Source: Chlorops oryzae (taxonomy: Eukaryota; Arthropoda; Insecta; Diptera; Chloropidae). Taken from it: DNA of 64,000 bases. How positions within the stretch are numbered: position 1 is the stretch's first letter; each line of letters starts with the position of its first letter. The position numbers and the translations under genes were made by a program. Shown in pieces: positions 20,313 through 34,192 of this stretch. The notes below the pieces were generated by a model. It was not told the origin of the DNA. It saw nothing but the letters and a program-made list of their open reading frames with translations, and ran no database searches. The stretch covers positions 19,698,272 through 19,762,271 of the forward strand of contig CM035808.1 in NCBI GenBank assembly GCA_020466095.1. Reading direction: 5' to 3'.

Positions 20313-23300
20313 CGATTTTTTCAATCACTAGCTGAAAATCATGTTGTTTGCAAACGAATAAAACAAGCCATTCAGAGAAGCTCTCTTCTTCGGAAGTTTC
20401 AAAATGTCTAAAGGTGCCAACAGCTCCATCACTTTTCCCGACTTTTCAAACTCGATTTTCTGCTGACTTTCATTTGAATACATACTCGTATGTATGTATA
20501 TATGTTTATTAGAAGCATATTGCGAATAGAATAATTTTTCGCATTTTATAGTCTTGTTAATTTGATACCTTGCCGGGTCTTTGTTTGTGCTAACCCCTTT
20601 CGGCGAGCAGCAGAAAGAAACCAGCACTCCTGAAAACAACGATAAACAATGAAGAAAAAGCGAAACCCAAGCGAAGAAAAAGGGAAACCTCTTTGGTTAA
20701 CGGAAATTTGCGGTTTTCATGGTAAATTGCCTATCATGGCAAGACCATGAAGTCAGTCAACACCATCAGCCATCGGCAAGGCGCAGTGGCATTGAATTGT
20801 TAAACCAAAGTAACTTAAACTAGCGCTTAAAAAAAACGGATGTTGGTGTATTATTGCCATCGGTAGCTGGTCTCCGCATGTATGAGGATATATTATACAT
20901 AGGTGTCTATGGTGGCTTAGGTAATAGAATCCATAGGTAGACGGAAGAGTTATCTGGAAAAATTCAATTTTCCAAGTGAGCTTAATAAATCATAAATGAA
21001 TTTTCCTCATTGATTTGCAGAGCGAAAGCTGACGAGAATGTGGAAAGAAATGCCACGAAAATAAAACGAATAAATTCTGCAAAAAAAAAAAAAATTAATA
21101 AAATCGTTTGCAGTACATAAAGAACCTAGAACTGAGATCGAACTGTGCACAGCACTTCGGAATTTTACATTGAACCGAAGCCAGACAAAAATGCTGTCAA
21201 ATGTGATGGCGAGAAGAATTGAGAGACGAGGAAAAGTTGGAAACATTCTTGACAAATTTGAATGACAGGAAATTTTTGGCTTTTATTTAGAAGAAAAATA
21301 TTTTTGAAGTAATTTTTTTCTCATTTCGATTTGGATTTTTGGTGGGTGGGAAGGTCAAAGTCACCGAATTTTGAGTCGCGGAGAAGGTTGAATGGACTTG
21401 AGGCGGAAGCTAATCATGCATAAAAAGAGCTTTAAAGCGGGACTACAAGTTGTTTTTAAATCATTTAGAGCTGAGAAATGTGTTCCCAGTTGTTAAAATT
21501 TTATTCGGAAAAATGTGGGAAAAATAGTGGGCCCTGTTATTTGTGGGAGCTTCCTGAATGTCCAAGAAATTTCCGAAAATTTTTGTGTTTTATTGTATCA
21601 AAGACGATTTGAGAGTGATCCTTGGTTTGTATGAGAGATGTCCTCGGACATAATGAGAACGAGTTTCTCGAGGGCTCCGTGAGCCATAAAAGACTGATCA
21701 TTTACGATTTCGTTTGGATCCAAAGGACCTTTATATTAGTTCCGGACTGGGCCGGATTTTTGATCATATTTATTCGTGTGGGGCCGTGATTTTCCCCAAC
21801 TGCTGCGGGCTTCAAAAATTGGGCCCATCTTTGAATGATTTAAAAGAATATTTTTTCAGTTGAAATGAGTTTGAAAATCCAATTTTCAATTCGTTTTGCT
21901 GTTATGTAAAATAATATTCTTTCTTCTACTATTCAAGACATTCCTTGAAGAAACCCAAATTTCTTTCATCCTCATTATCTATGCATTTTAACACGCCGCC
22001 CAATATGTTTTGAGCATTTTAAAAATTTGAAATTCGAAAGAAATCTTTCCACTTTTGCTTTCTATCCGAGCACATTCGATCATAATATTGATCTCCTCTG
22101 GTCGGTGTTATTTCAATGACCTCTTAAATATTGGCTCCATGCGTAATGCATGAATTGCTGTATCTAATCAAGTATTTTCCACGGCACAGGAAAATTTTCA
22201 ATTTCAGTTTTTCGACAATGATTCGGCAACCATGCATGTATGAGCATGAGCAATCCGATTATAAATAGTCCCCTCGGTGAGACTCCGTGAATGCGTATTT
22301 ACGTCTTCGATGGAGGGAAACATAAACAAATTTTAAGTTTTCTTTTCTTTTTCTGTCGTTTTTCTATTTTCCAAATTTGAAAATGATAATGCGTGAAATG
22401 TTCAGATCGTAGGTGTTACAAAATCATGAGAAAACAAAAAGGAAAGAGACCGAGGAGATTTATTTTTTCTATCGATTACAGAAATCGTCGAATTAAATCG
22501 ATTTTGTCTTAAACGCTTTTGGGGATTCCGAAGGCGATTGTGAAATGAGAGGCATAAGGATGAGATAATTCTTGTGTTTAGAAAGGGAAGACATGACTTC
22601 AATGTCAGTTAAATGCCTTTTTTTTTGAATGGATGCGTTTCTTATTTCTTAAAGAATTATTTTACGAAAATCCAATTGTTCAAATTGTAGGGGGCTGGGT
22701 CAGACGCGCTTGGACAGAGTTCTTTGGTATTTCGAACCCCCTTCAAAACTCAAGGAATCATAAACAAAAAAAAAAAAGATATATAGTTTTGAAATCCCTT
22801 TTCAACACTAGACTGTTGAGAAACCCCTATCGCATTTATTTTTTGACTAAGAATCTAGAGTGTGCAGGGTCTTTTGAAGTTCTTGAAGTGGGAAAATCAC
22901 TTTCTAAACTGTTCGCAAGTCCTTCAAAAACCCAATTTGTCACAATATGAAGCTCTCAAATTCATATTTCATACCTATGAACTGTTCACTGACTCAATCG
23001 AAGGGGTTTTTGAAGTCCCTACGTCCGTTTCCACCTGTCTTTTCGATTTCATGTTTATCAGACTTTAAGTGAGGATTTTTCTTTAAAAATTCTAAAACCT
23101 TGTCTTGATATGAGTGCTAGACAGGCCTTAAGATGGTTGCATGACGCGCAAGTACCCAGAGTGAGACTGCGAGGGACGGCAATTTCACATAAGCGAGTGA
23201 CCCATTGGTGCCATTATAGGAGAGACAAAAAAAAGCAGGATCAGGCCCTGGTGCTAAACCATCTGAAAGGCTGATATTTTCTTCACTGAAATACGTTTTA

Positions 23301-26300
23301 TATAATCATATTGAAAAGAGGACCCCAAACGAATAAAATACCACAGGTTCCTTAATCTAATAAGTACTCAAGTTTTCAAGATCCTCAACCAAAATGTTCC
23401 TTAGTTCAAACTGACACAGTCGTAATTTTTCAAAGTAGTATTCAAATAAATTTTGGAAATTAGAATACCATGAAATTTGCTTTTCTTATGTACAAATAAA
23501 CAAAGAAAAAACATAAAAATTTAAAGAGAGTGAAAAAAAATTTTTTTTTGCCTTTATTTGTTTACAGCATCGTTTAGAATGATTTTTTTTTTATTTTCAT
23601 TTTGGCTGACGTTTGCTTGCTTAAAATTTTGGGATTCGGAAATTTAAATTTGCTTACTTGAAAATCTTTTCGGCGTTGGAGCGTAACTATTTATCGAAGG
23701 CAAATAGTTTTTTGGAGAGCTTTTTTTTGTCATTGTTATAAAGATTTAAAAATGCTTAATATGCATTTAAGATGATCACAAATTGGGGTCAAAACCTTGA
23801 AGCCGTTTTTATTTATGTCTTGACCTGTATAAAGTTGAGGTTTTTCTAAAAACTGCTAGCACACTTGTAACACTTTCATCAGGCTGAATGAACTTTTTGA
23901 TTTTAAAGTATTTTAGAGTTTTTTTGCATGGAAATTTTTGTGTAATTATGGTAGACCCCATCCGAACTCATTTAGAGGAATGTCATTTCGGAGGTTTTCT
24001 TCGAAGTATTTGGGCTCGACCCAAGAGAGGTTATACTATTGGTTTAGACGGAACTTCTCAACAATGAACAGCACCTTTGGACAGTTTGGGTCCCTTAGAG
24101 AGTCCAAGCGGGCAAAAATCATGCCTTTACCATCATCTTCCTCAGTACAGGCCTTAAAAAACTTACGAGCATCCAACAAAAGAATGGTGCTCCGGTATTG
24201 GCGGAGCCAAACTATCTGTGAAATTCATTATTGCTTTATTAAATTCTCTCCTACTATGAACTATGGTGGTTTTCTTTATTACCAATAGAATAATGACAAG
24301 ATAGTCCCGCAGGGGGAATCATTTATGATTTTCGGGCTTGGCAAACCCGCGGACCCCAGCCAAATGTCCACCAATACATGAATTGGGTATGGGGTCAAAT
24401 TGGAAGAGCAGGAACCTGTTGGGGAAATGTACGCAGGGGTTAACCATAAGACCTGCAATTACTGTTGGTGTGGTACAGCTATACTAGTTTAAGTTGTATT
24501 CACACCTTTCTATAACGCAAACATGGTACCACGTGAACGGGGAGCCCCAGAATACGTTTTACCATTCTTCCCGATTTTTGGGTACGGCCATTCGGGGAGT
24601 ATCGTGTTGACTGCCGTATCTATGAGGTGAGGATAGCACCGGATCTCGACTCGGGTTCGACGATTCGGTCCATGTCTACAAAATAGGTACACTTTCGCTT
24701 GTCGGGCGTAGTGGAAAGTTTCGTATCTTGTGATGCTGTGATGGAAGCAATTAAAGAAATGTACAACCTGTGGGCACGATGGCTTCGGTCAATAGAACTG
24801 TTTCTAATCTCCCTGGAAATCGATCCTCCTATTACCCTTTACTTTGGTCTATTTCGTGTTACAGCTAGAAAGATCGGACCTTGTTTTGGTTTCTCCAATA
24901 TTTCAAACTTTCATTTTGGCCATAACCGATGTTTTTTTTTTTTATCAACTTTCAGCAATATTGAAGCAAAAATTTTAATAAACCTCATCGATTCTCTCGA
25001 TTATAGATACTTATAAAACAAAAAAAAAAAAACATGTCGTCAAATTAGATTTTAATTATTTCATTATTTGCTCCCTGTTTGAAGTCATTCGGGAACGTAT
25101 CTGTCGGGAGGGTGTCTGTCTTAAACAATAATGGTTTTTTTCCCAAGACTAATTACAGTTGGTGAATTTTTTTGCTTTTATTTCCACCTTCCGCTTGCTT
25201 TGTTCACACTTTTTCCTTCCCACTTAACACTTTCGTGATGTGAACTTTCAGCAAACAACAACAACAAAAAAGATTCCTTTGCCGTTTTGGTGGAAAATGC
25301 AAACAAAAAAGCGTCTAAATTTCTGTGGATGTTATTTTTTTCAGCGCAAACCGCTAATATTTATCTTTCATTAATCATACTTACGTCATTCGCGTATATT
25401 TACAAACAATATGTACTTAAAATTATTACCCGTAATTTGGTTAAAGTAAACGCAGAGCCTATTTTAGTACACACATACATACATATTAAAAAAAAGATTT
25501 TTTTTTTTGGAAATCAGAGCTCATTGTTAGAAAAAAAGATACATATTTGCATATAAGCGAGCCGGTGAAGATGACTTCAAGTCACTTCCGTGTGAGAAGA
25601 ATGCCTTTGTAGCGACATCTTCCGCGTGCTGTTGTAACTGTCAATTGGAAATCTTGATAAACAGGTGTCTTTTATGGAGTTAATTTGCATCAAAATAATC
25701 AAAAAAAAAAAAAATTATTATTTTTATATAATTCTTAAAAGACTTTGGGACGACCCTTCGTCTTCATGCTGCCCTGAATCTTATCAAAGCGCAGCTGTTG
25801 CACAAAAATCTCTCTTCTTATGAAAAAAAGGCACCCAAAGTCGAGTTTCACCTTTTAAAGAAAGTAGGTACCTTTTTTATTTGAATACATAAAAAAAATA
25901 TTCATAAAAAATATTTTTAAGAAAATGGCCTAAATTTTTGAGCAGATAATGAATGATTAAATTTCAGACATACAAAGTATTTATACAAAAAAAAAAAAAA
26001 AAAAAATTAACACTTCAGTGACTTTTCGCATCGTGACGATCATTATCACGATAATGATGATGCTCTTGATGATCATGAGATCATCGTGAATGTTGATGAA
26101 ATTACAAGCAATGTCTGTCGCTATGTTTTTCAGTCTTTTCGTGTAAGCATTGGAGCAGACACATTTAACCCTTTTATTCGCCAGTTCAATTTTTTTTTTT
26201 TTGTGTGTTTGTGTTTGGAGTAGGTACCTTCATTGAGTAACAACAATGAGATGCACTGTTTGAGCTCAGTTTCTGTCATGCGATATTCATGTGTCACGCA

Positions 26301-26885
26301 CTTTGTACTGATGAAATTAAAAGGAAAAATATTTTTTTAATTTTAAAATATTTTTTTTTTTTTTAATTTCCCCAATTCTTTTCATATGATACCGAAATAA
26401 ATGTTGCAAAGGTCTTATCAACATGATCTCTAGACAATAGACGACCTCAACATTGTTGCACACGAGACGTACGTCTGTTGTCATCAGTCAGGCCCTGTTT
26501 ATAATTTTTGGAAATTTTTTAGAGCAACTGTTTAGGGAGTGGTTAATTTGGTCTTCCTGTGGCTGCTTTTTCGTGCTTGTCAGAGACGTCTAAACATTCA
26601 GGAAGACCCGGTGTTGGGCGCCCGGCTTTGCTACATTGCTTCCCGTCTTACAATGTTTCAATGTTTTAAGGAATGCTGTGCCTTTATGTAAAATCGAAAA
26701 GACGCATATAACTTTATTATAAAAACTATGTGTATTCGGTCTTATTGGGGAGTCATCTTCACAGGGATTAACCTTAGACCGACGTGGTATTTTGAACTTT
26801 TAACCATTTCCAATCTTAGAAAGATCTATCAGATAATATAACCTTTAAAGCGTCCGAGAAATGATATGTATTATTCCCCAATTTG
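20313..26885. other. long intronic stretch without recognised features
   Basis: Some frames of about 100 codons (for example 23938-24288 + and 24510-24692 -) sit in a slightly GC-richer zone at about 24320-24700 that may be an old transposon fragment, but no domain is recognisable. Poly-A runs occur near 25985-26006. A dyad-rich GATCATTATCACGATAATGATG patch is at about 26038-26090. I cannot support any gene. Confidence 0.4.
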
Positions 26886-27602
26886 AGTTAAAAATAGAGA
26901 GAGAGAGAGAGAGAGAGATAAAGAAGAGAAAGAGAGATAGATAGACAGATAAAGGCAGATAGTGATAGGCAGAGAGAGATAGATAGAGGAAGAAAGAGGA
27001 AGAAAGAGGAGGAAGAGAGTGATAGTGATAAGGAGGGAAGAGATTGATAGAGGGATATAAAGATAGGAGAGAAAGTGAGTGGCAGAGGGGAGATAGTGAT
27101 AGGAGAGAAAGTGATAAGGGGTTAGAGAGATAGGGAGGAGAAGCAGGAGTGATATATAGGGAGAGGGAGAGATATTTAAGTAATAATAACGGGAGAGAGA
27201 TATCGCAGAGAGATAGGGGAGAGAGTGAGAGGAGGGAGATAGTGATAGGAGAGTGAGTGATAAGGGGTAAGAGAGATAGGGAGCAAATATTAGGGGGAGA
27301 GATATATATACCATATAGGGGCAGTTATATATAGGGAGATGGAGAGATAGTTAAGTAATTTGCAACTTGAGTCTAATGAAGGAGATAGGGAGACAGATAA
27401 GAGAGGGAGACAGAGAGAGATAGGGAAGAGTGCGATAGGGGAGGAATAGAAATAGGGGCGAGAGATAGATAGGGGTGAGAGAGATAGGGAGAGAGAAAAA
27501 GGGGAGAGCGAGACAGAAGGAGACTGATAGCGGGAGAGAAAGATATTGAGAGAGAGCTAGTGAAAGAGCGAAAGAGATTAAGAGAAAGCGAGAGGAACGG
27601 AG
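26886..27602. repeat. purine-rich GA/GATA microsatellite block
   Basis: About 700 bp of GAGAGA, GATAGG and GATAGAGA variants, the + strand being almost all purine plus T. A longer unit with TATATAGGGAGA.GGAGAGATA and TTAAGTAAT is present twice (about 27152-27188 and 27327-27362), which implies segmental duplication within the array. Leu/Ser/Pro-rich minus-strand frames are artefacts. Confidence 0.9.
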
Positions 27603-29418
27603 CTTCCCTTTGGATTTTTTCTTTCTGAAATATGAGATCACCATTTTTTCTATTGACCCTTCTGGCTTGTGATAAATCTTGAGCCAATTACTCGAATTTT
27701 TCTCCCGTCCTTTATAATTCGGCAAAGAACACCCAAACAGCTTTCGTTTCATCTTTTGACTTAATTCCTAAAAATTTTCTAAATCCGCATGAAATTCAAC
27801 GAGTCATCTCTACGTACGTGCGTGACTACAATGCCATGTTGCATAAAATTATCTAAAAAGAAAAAAAAATAATCCCACTTAAAATTTAACAAAAAAAGTA
27901 AATTCAGCACCATTTTATGCTCTAAAACCTTATACTTTCAAACATTACTTGCCGTTCATTGAGAGTGTAGAGTCCAATTAGTAGTAGTCGAAAGTAGGGC
28001 TCGGCGCAATGCGCGTGACAAACTCGCATAGAAAAATCATAAAATAATGGACTGACGCGAGGGTACCTTCATTAAGTCTTGTTCAAAAATTATGTTAATT
28101 ATCATTTTGCTTTTAGTCAAAAATACTACAACAAAAAAAAAAAAAGAAAGAGGAGAAAAACGTTGAAGTCGGATTTAGAACCAATTATTGCATAACCAAG
28201 TGCTGAGGCAGGCACTCCAATTATGTCGCTACATTTGCTCTCGTCGAGTGCTGAAGGTACAAAGCGAAATAAGTACTCGGCACTTAGCACGCGCAGGAAG
28301 CATTTTTCTGAGCCGTATAGTCAGGCACATTTACAATATTTTGTGAGGTTTTAGTTTCACATTTTTAGGCTGATATGGGTTAAATGTTGTTAACTAACGA
28401 TTGCAGATTTGTTGAAGGGGGAGACTGCTGCTTAAAATTTCTTGATAATTTATTCTTATTCTCAACACTCTGGGAAGGGAATATAAAGGGATCAGGAACT
28501 TCGAAAATTTTTATGCAAAGATCATATCATTTTCCCTTAAATTGACGCTAAGATCACTCTCTTTTTCCTCGTAGAAAAAATTTTAGAGAAAAATTTCCCG
28601 AGGAGTATTCATATAGAATAGGGCTGTATATTTGAGGCGCAAAATATTCAGACTCGATTGTATTTTTTTTTCTTTTGCATGTGTCAAAAAATTTCCATAA
28701 TTTTTAATCCTAATAATCGGGAGAAAACCCACATTCAACGAATGGAATTAAAAGCATTGGAAAGCTATCGAAATAGCCTGATCTCTAGCTCGAATAGTTA
28801 TATGAAGAAATCTTGAGTCCAGAATAACTTCTTCAGCAAAACATCTCCCTTTTAAAAGGAGGCTATCTCGTTGTTTTACACCACCCTTTTCCAGCAGGAC
28901 ATCTCCTTTCAATGGTGAAAAAAAAATGACATGCCGCGGAGTTGCCACTCAAAACCTATCGAAACTACATAAATCACATCTCTATGCTCCATTTCTATTG
29001 CATATACTTCATCTAAAATTTTGTTCGTTTGATATTCCAACTTTTCAGCAAAGAATTTCAGCGTGAGAATTAAGAAAATACCCTAAATTATTTCTCAAAT
29101 TCCTAAAAAATTTCTCTTAAATATTTTTTCCTTCCTTCCTTCCTTTTGAATGACCATTCTTAAAATATTTTTTCTCACGATATAAGAATTTCATTTTTAT
29201 TCAAAATATTTTATTCTATATACCTTCACATGTTCCGAAGTCTCTTCTAATTGCGATTATGACAAAAGCCAGCCACACAGTTAATCGTCTAAGTTGGGTT
29301 TTTTCTTATTTTTTCGAATTTCATCCACGCCACTCACAGGTGTTTCCTGCTATTCTACACGACGTCATGAGACTCGAATAACACATTTCTTTTCTTCATC
29401 GTATTTATCTTGCGTTTA
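27603..29418. other. AT-rich intronic sequence
   Basis: Only a short CCTTCCTTCCTTCCTT run (about 29129-29144) and poly-A tracts stand out. No coding or element ends were found. Confidence 0.4.
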
Positions 29419-30843
29419 TTATACCCGACACACTCTGTGTCGATGGTATATTGCGTTTGTGTGGTTGTGTGTAACACTCAGAACCACTCGAGATAGACCA
29501 TACAAAATATATATAGAAATGATCAGTGTCACTAGGAGATTCGATTTAGACATGTCCGTCTGTCCGTCTGTCTGTCTGTCTGTCTGTCATAGAGAGTGCA
29601 AGGATACATAGTTTTGTGTAATCGAGTGGTGATCATTTGCGAATCAAATTTAGTACAACAATCGTATGTCTCGGGCGCATGATTCAGACGACAGTTTCGT
29701 AAACTCGGTTTTTCATACCTCTGTTGGATTCAGTTTTTAGGGTGATACCCAATACTCGAGTGACTCGAGTGTGTTATGATAGTTTTCTACAGAAAAATGT
29801 CTATAGAGAGTCTGCAACGGCAGACTTTGTGTAAATTAGTATATTTTGATGCCCAATAGTTACATATTGAACATACTTTATTCAGCATTTGAGATACTGA
29901 TCTGTTTCTAAAAACTCGAGTGAACTGCTAGTTGCTAGTGACAGTTGGCGTATAATTCTACGAAATGATTAGTCTGATACACGTACAACTCAAAATTCGA
30001 AATTGGGCTGAACTCGAATAAGTTGGCACTCGATGAAACATGTCAGGAGTTTGATATTCGAGTGTTCTGTTCAGCAATGTTCGAACATGTCGAGCACTGC
30101 AGTTCTCTGGTCTGTATACAGTTATCTTATCGAAGGAGTTGAGCTATCTGAGAAGAAATTTGGTATGCGTGCTTACGGGGACATGAGTAAGAACAAGTTC
30201 GAGAATGGACCCGATTGGACCATTTTTAGGGGTACCTCCAGTACTAGGGTCTGTTATGAAAGTCACAAAAACTGCTCTAAAATCTGAGTTTTTCAAGATA
30301 TTTTGATGAAAGTTCATATTGGAACATATTTAAAGGCAAGTAATATGATTTTTTAAAAATGGTAAAGTGGGCGTGGCAGAAGGGCGTTTTTCGAAAATTG
30401 TGTCCTACACCCGAAATTCAAATGGGACTTGAACGAAAGTTGGCACTTATGCTTCCTTTGCAGCCATAAACATCCTCTCCAAAAGGATTTTGATAGGTCC
30501 ATTATTAAGGGTACCTCCAGTACTAGGGTCTGTCACAAAAATCCCAAAACTGCTTCAAAATCGGACTTTTTCGAAATATTTCAATGAAGCTAAGAATTCG
30601 AGTGTATATTTAAGCCTCCGATTAGAATTGCTAAAATAGTGGAAAAGTGGGCGTGGAAAAGGGGCGGTTTTCATAAAGAAATTTAACAAAAGTCGGTATA
30701 TGGGGCCCCTAATGGCCTTAAAAACCTCTTGAATATTCTTACTTAGTGGTCCTGTTTTTGGGCGTGTTTCAAAAATTATTTAAACATGTGTCTGTGTCGG
30801 GTATTTTATTGTCAGGCTCGCCTGACTATAACACCCTTACTTG
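29419..30843 (+). mobile_element. DINE-1-like Helentron (non-autonomous Helitron), copy 1
   Basis: The 5' end TTATACCCGACACACTCTG folds as a hairpin (GACACA/TGTGTC) closed by ATACCC and a GG(T)TAT partner. A GATCAGTGTCACTAGGAGATTC block and a CATGTCCGTCTGTCCGTC core follow, expanded into CTGT tetramers, then GTGGGCGTGG modules. The 3' end has the hairpin TCAGGCTCGCCTGA and finishes CACCCTTACTTG next to a T run. These are the landmarks of DINE-1/INE-1-type elements in flies. Two diverged ~280-bp subunits share GGGTACCTCCAGTACTAGGG (about 30228 and 30510). Relative to copy 2 it holds about 520 extra bp (about 29588-30110). No Rep/helicase gene is present. Confidence 0.85.
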
Positions 30844-33019
30844 TTTTTTTTCCTGAATTCACAGCTTTGTATCTCCGTCTCGTCGAGTTTGTATGCAAAT
30901 TTTTTTGAAAACAGAGCCTTTTATGAAGAACGAAGAGAAGAGACGAGAAAAACGCTGAACAACAATGAAATTTAAGGAAGCAAAAACAAACCCAATGCTT
31001 GGGTAGAATAAAGGCCCAAACGTCGTTGTTATTGCAGTACACACATATATGGACCTTTAAAAAAAAAAAAAAAAACAACATCCAGCGTATGTGTCCATAA
31101 AAAGTTGTGGGCATTGAAGCGTTTAAGGTTACGCCATACACTTCGGTATTGCACCTTTGGAACCTTTTTTTTTTTTTTTTTTTTTGCTATGAATCAGCAA
31201 TTTACTAACACAAATGCATTCGATTAATTAATATCAAAGGAAAAATTAACGTTTTTAAACAGGAAAATTGTCTTTCGTGGGAAATTGGCAGGATCCTTGG
31301 AGGGTTTCTATTTAAATGTAGGTATTTGTGTGCACAACATATGGTTTTTTTCCTGTTCGGAAATATGCTCGAAAAAGTCAAAGTCATAAGCACCCTGATC
31401 GTAATGTGTGGCTATTCTATCGATGTAAACTTCGCTTCGTTGACTTAAGGACAATACTGTCCCATGAGGGTCGAAGGGGTTAAATACGTGTAAGAGACTA
31501 TTGATAACGCCTCAAATGGATTTCTCATTGAATGACAGTACTAATGACTAGAACAAGGAGGAAAATGCATTAAAAATGACAAAAACTGCGTTAAAAACGA
31601 TGAAAAAATTCCGTTTAAGTGTCCAAATAGGTGCACCTGAAAAATGTCTTCATGATCTGTTGACTAATGTCCAAAATTAAGTAGTATATTTTCTCTTCTT
31701 TTGTTTATACTTTCATGTATTGAATTTTCAATTGCATTTAATATGAAGAAACCTCCTCAAAAAAAAAAAATAAAATAATTTCAATGCCATTAATCAAATA
31801 CCTCAAGGAAATTTTCAGAGAGATGAGCTTCGAGACTTTAGCAACATTTTTTCATTGGTTTTAATACATTTTCCGTCTTTTTTAAGTGCATTTTTCCGAG
31901 CCCTTCAAATGCTGCTTTAATTGGCTTAATTAAAAAAGTCTTATGGCAGGGATAAAGCAACGTTTCTATTTAAATATTTGAAAGTTCAAAGATAAATTTG
32001 ATAGTCATATAAAAGAGCGCGAAACCCTTCTCTTATGAGGCTAGTCTTGAGGAGGTGGTCCTACTGCAGTGCTGCCAGTTCAAGAGAATCTTTCTCGAAA
32101 CAAGGGAAGTTTTTGCTCTTCATCGGGGACTTAGAAGAGAAAAGTCTCTTGGAAAATGTTCAAGGGAGCAACTTTTTGTTCCTAAAAAATTCAAGATAAA
32201 ATTTAAAGGAAATTTTAGTCTTATTTTGTGCTATTCGAGCGATAGATCCCCTTAAAAAACTGGAAAGGGAGACCTACTGATTTGTTTTTTTGGGGCATAA
32301 GCTTTGATATAATCGCATTACTTCCTATAATTCGTCATGGCCTTCAAAACACATTACCAAAACGCTCAAGAAGTACTGAATAAGTCTAGAAATGTCCAAT
32401 TTGATCTCAAAATAAATGAAATAATGATTTAAATGGGGTGAAATTACTCTCAAAACCGTGAATTTTAGGTTTCAAGAGTGAATTTAATCTCAATCTCGGC
32501 TCGAAGCTAAGTAACCATAACGAATTTTACAAGGATTTGCATTAATTTCAGCTGAAAATTGAACTGTCATGATTGAAATAATTTTTCCCTTCTTAAATGA
32601 ATCCCATTGCTATATGCAGAGGCTTTTCTAAGCAGAAGCATTGTATTTACCCATCCATGATGAACGATCTTCGTACTCCTCCGTAGCTCCGTGGCTGAAA
32701 TTCAAGTTCAATAGCCCTACTAATTAGAGTTTCGGCGCACGTTGTAGAACGCGTACTCATAATTTTCCTGTCTAAAGTACCCACTTCAACTTCTGGCAAA
32801 GATATCACATCACATCGCTGATCAGATCGTCTCAGTCCGAACTGAAAATCATAAAACGAGACAAAACGAAATGACGAAGGAAAGGAAGAAAGACAAAAAA
32901 AAAAAACTTCAAGTTCATTGCATTTAATGTGAAATAATTTGTGTTCTTCCCTCTTGAATTTATTATTATTATTTTATTTTTTTTTTTCATTTTCAATTTT
33001 ATTTTTGGCAAAACTTACA
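30844..33019. other. AT-rich intronic sequence
   Basis: Contains a T run at about 31165-31185 and small frames without coding character. No repeat or gene can be supported. Confidence 0.4.
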
Positions 33020-33682
33020 GAAAGCGAACGAACGCACGCACGCACGTTCATGCTCTTTTCTAGTTCCATGACTTCCAAGCAAGTATAAAATTATCAAAGC
33101 AAAACAATCGTCGAATAGGCACAATTTCAGCTAACTTGAGAGGGGGTGTTTGTTGTGTCAGTTGCCTCAAAACATGTCACACTTGAGTGTGCCGCCTAAA
33201 GCGATATTTTCTTCTCAACAAAAAAAAAAAAATTAAAAAAAAAATTAAAAATTTCCTACCCACAATTTTCTACACTTTAAATTAGTGTATAATTTACTGA
33301 AAACAGAAAAAGCAAAATTCTTGCGTGTCACAAAAACAGTCAACTTGCGTTGGTTTCTCGGTTCAACGACCATAAGAAACACAAATATTTAAATGAAATA
33401 AATTTAATTTACAGCACAAAAGCCACATTTGAAGCTCTTTTCCTAATAAAAATACAACACTGCCGCGCATGCAACCCTGCAAGGGCAGCATTAAAAAAAA
33501 AAAAAATAATGCTCAAAATAACAAAGAAAAAACCAAATCAAACAACGAAACCAAAATAAATGAAATACCAAAAATAGAAAACTTCAAAGAAGAAAAGAAA
33601 AGCACCAAAATAAAATTTAAAAAAAAAAAAGAATTAAAATAAAAAATTATCGAAAAAAGAAAGACGAGAACTCTATGCGAAA
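33020..33682 (+). promoter_or_regulatory. probable promoter/5' leader of the alternative first exon
   Basis: The region runs into the start codon at 33683. The last ~150 bp is an A-rich, G-poor leader typical of fly 5' UTRs. An in-frame TAA at 33635-33637 closes the frame upstream, so 33683 is the first usable Met. A CGAACGCACGCACGCACG tract lies at about 33027-33044. I could not fix a transcription start or TATA box. Confidence 0.4.
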
Positions 33683-34109
33683 ATGAATTGCGTTGCAATA
33701 CCAACGACCGAGGAGAAGCATCCTCAGCAACAAATGAAAATAGTCCATCATAACGAGCTGGCATTGACGCCTCTTAATGTTCGTGGCGTTGTCGCTGGCA
33801 TCGACAATAACAAGTCCAAACAGTCCGCCTTGTCTTTGCAACGTACTCCTCCAGCCGTGACCAACAATTCAGCCGCCGGCTCTCATCTTTATTGCCGTTC
33901 GTTGGAGAAGGAACGTGTCGTCGATCGTCAGCGCAGCTCTAGGGGTCTGGGATCATGTTTACGCGGTGAACGTGATGAATTTCTGGACTATCGTGATGTG
34001 CGTCCCCAGCAATTGGAGGCTCCGCCGCCATTAATGTGTAGCAGTATCACTAGTAGTGGCGGCGGCGGCGGCTGCAGCAGTGGTACAGAAGCGACCAGCG
34101 GCAGCAGGA
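33683..34109 (+). CDS. alternative first coding exon of the host gene
   Basis: ATG in a good fly context (GCGAAAATGA), with an in-frame stop 16 codons upstream. It codes for 142 residues plus one base, then a donor AGGA|GTGAGT. The protein starts MNCVAIPTTEEKHPQQQ, is hydrophilic, and ends in a Ser/Gly-rich low-complexity region (GGC GGC GGC repeats). There is no signal peptide, membrane segment or known domain. It leaves in phase 1, as exon B does, so either could splice to the exon at 42968. That makes it most likely an isoform-specific N-terminus transcribed from an internal promoter. If unspliced the frame stops four codons into the intron. An unrelated nested gene is the less likely alternative. 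Confidence 0.72.
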
Positions 34110-34151
34110 GTGAGTATTAATTTTATAGCTTTTATGCAGATTCCATGCATT

Positions 34152-34192
<41 letters not shown>

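Noticed and set aside
23938..24288. 116-codon + frame
   Set aside because: No recognisable domain; may be part of an old repeat, not supportable as a gene.
26871..27752. Leu/Ser/Pro-rich minus-strand frames
   Set aside because: Translation of the GA/GATA purine block.
29294..29611. 105-codon + frame
   Set aside because: It spans the end of the Helentron and its GTCTGTCTGT microsatellite.
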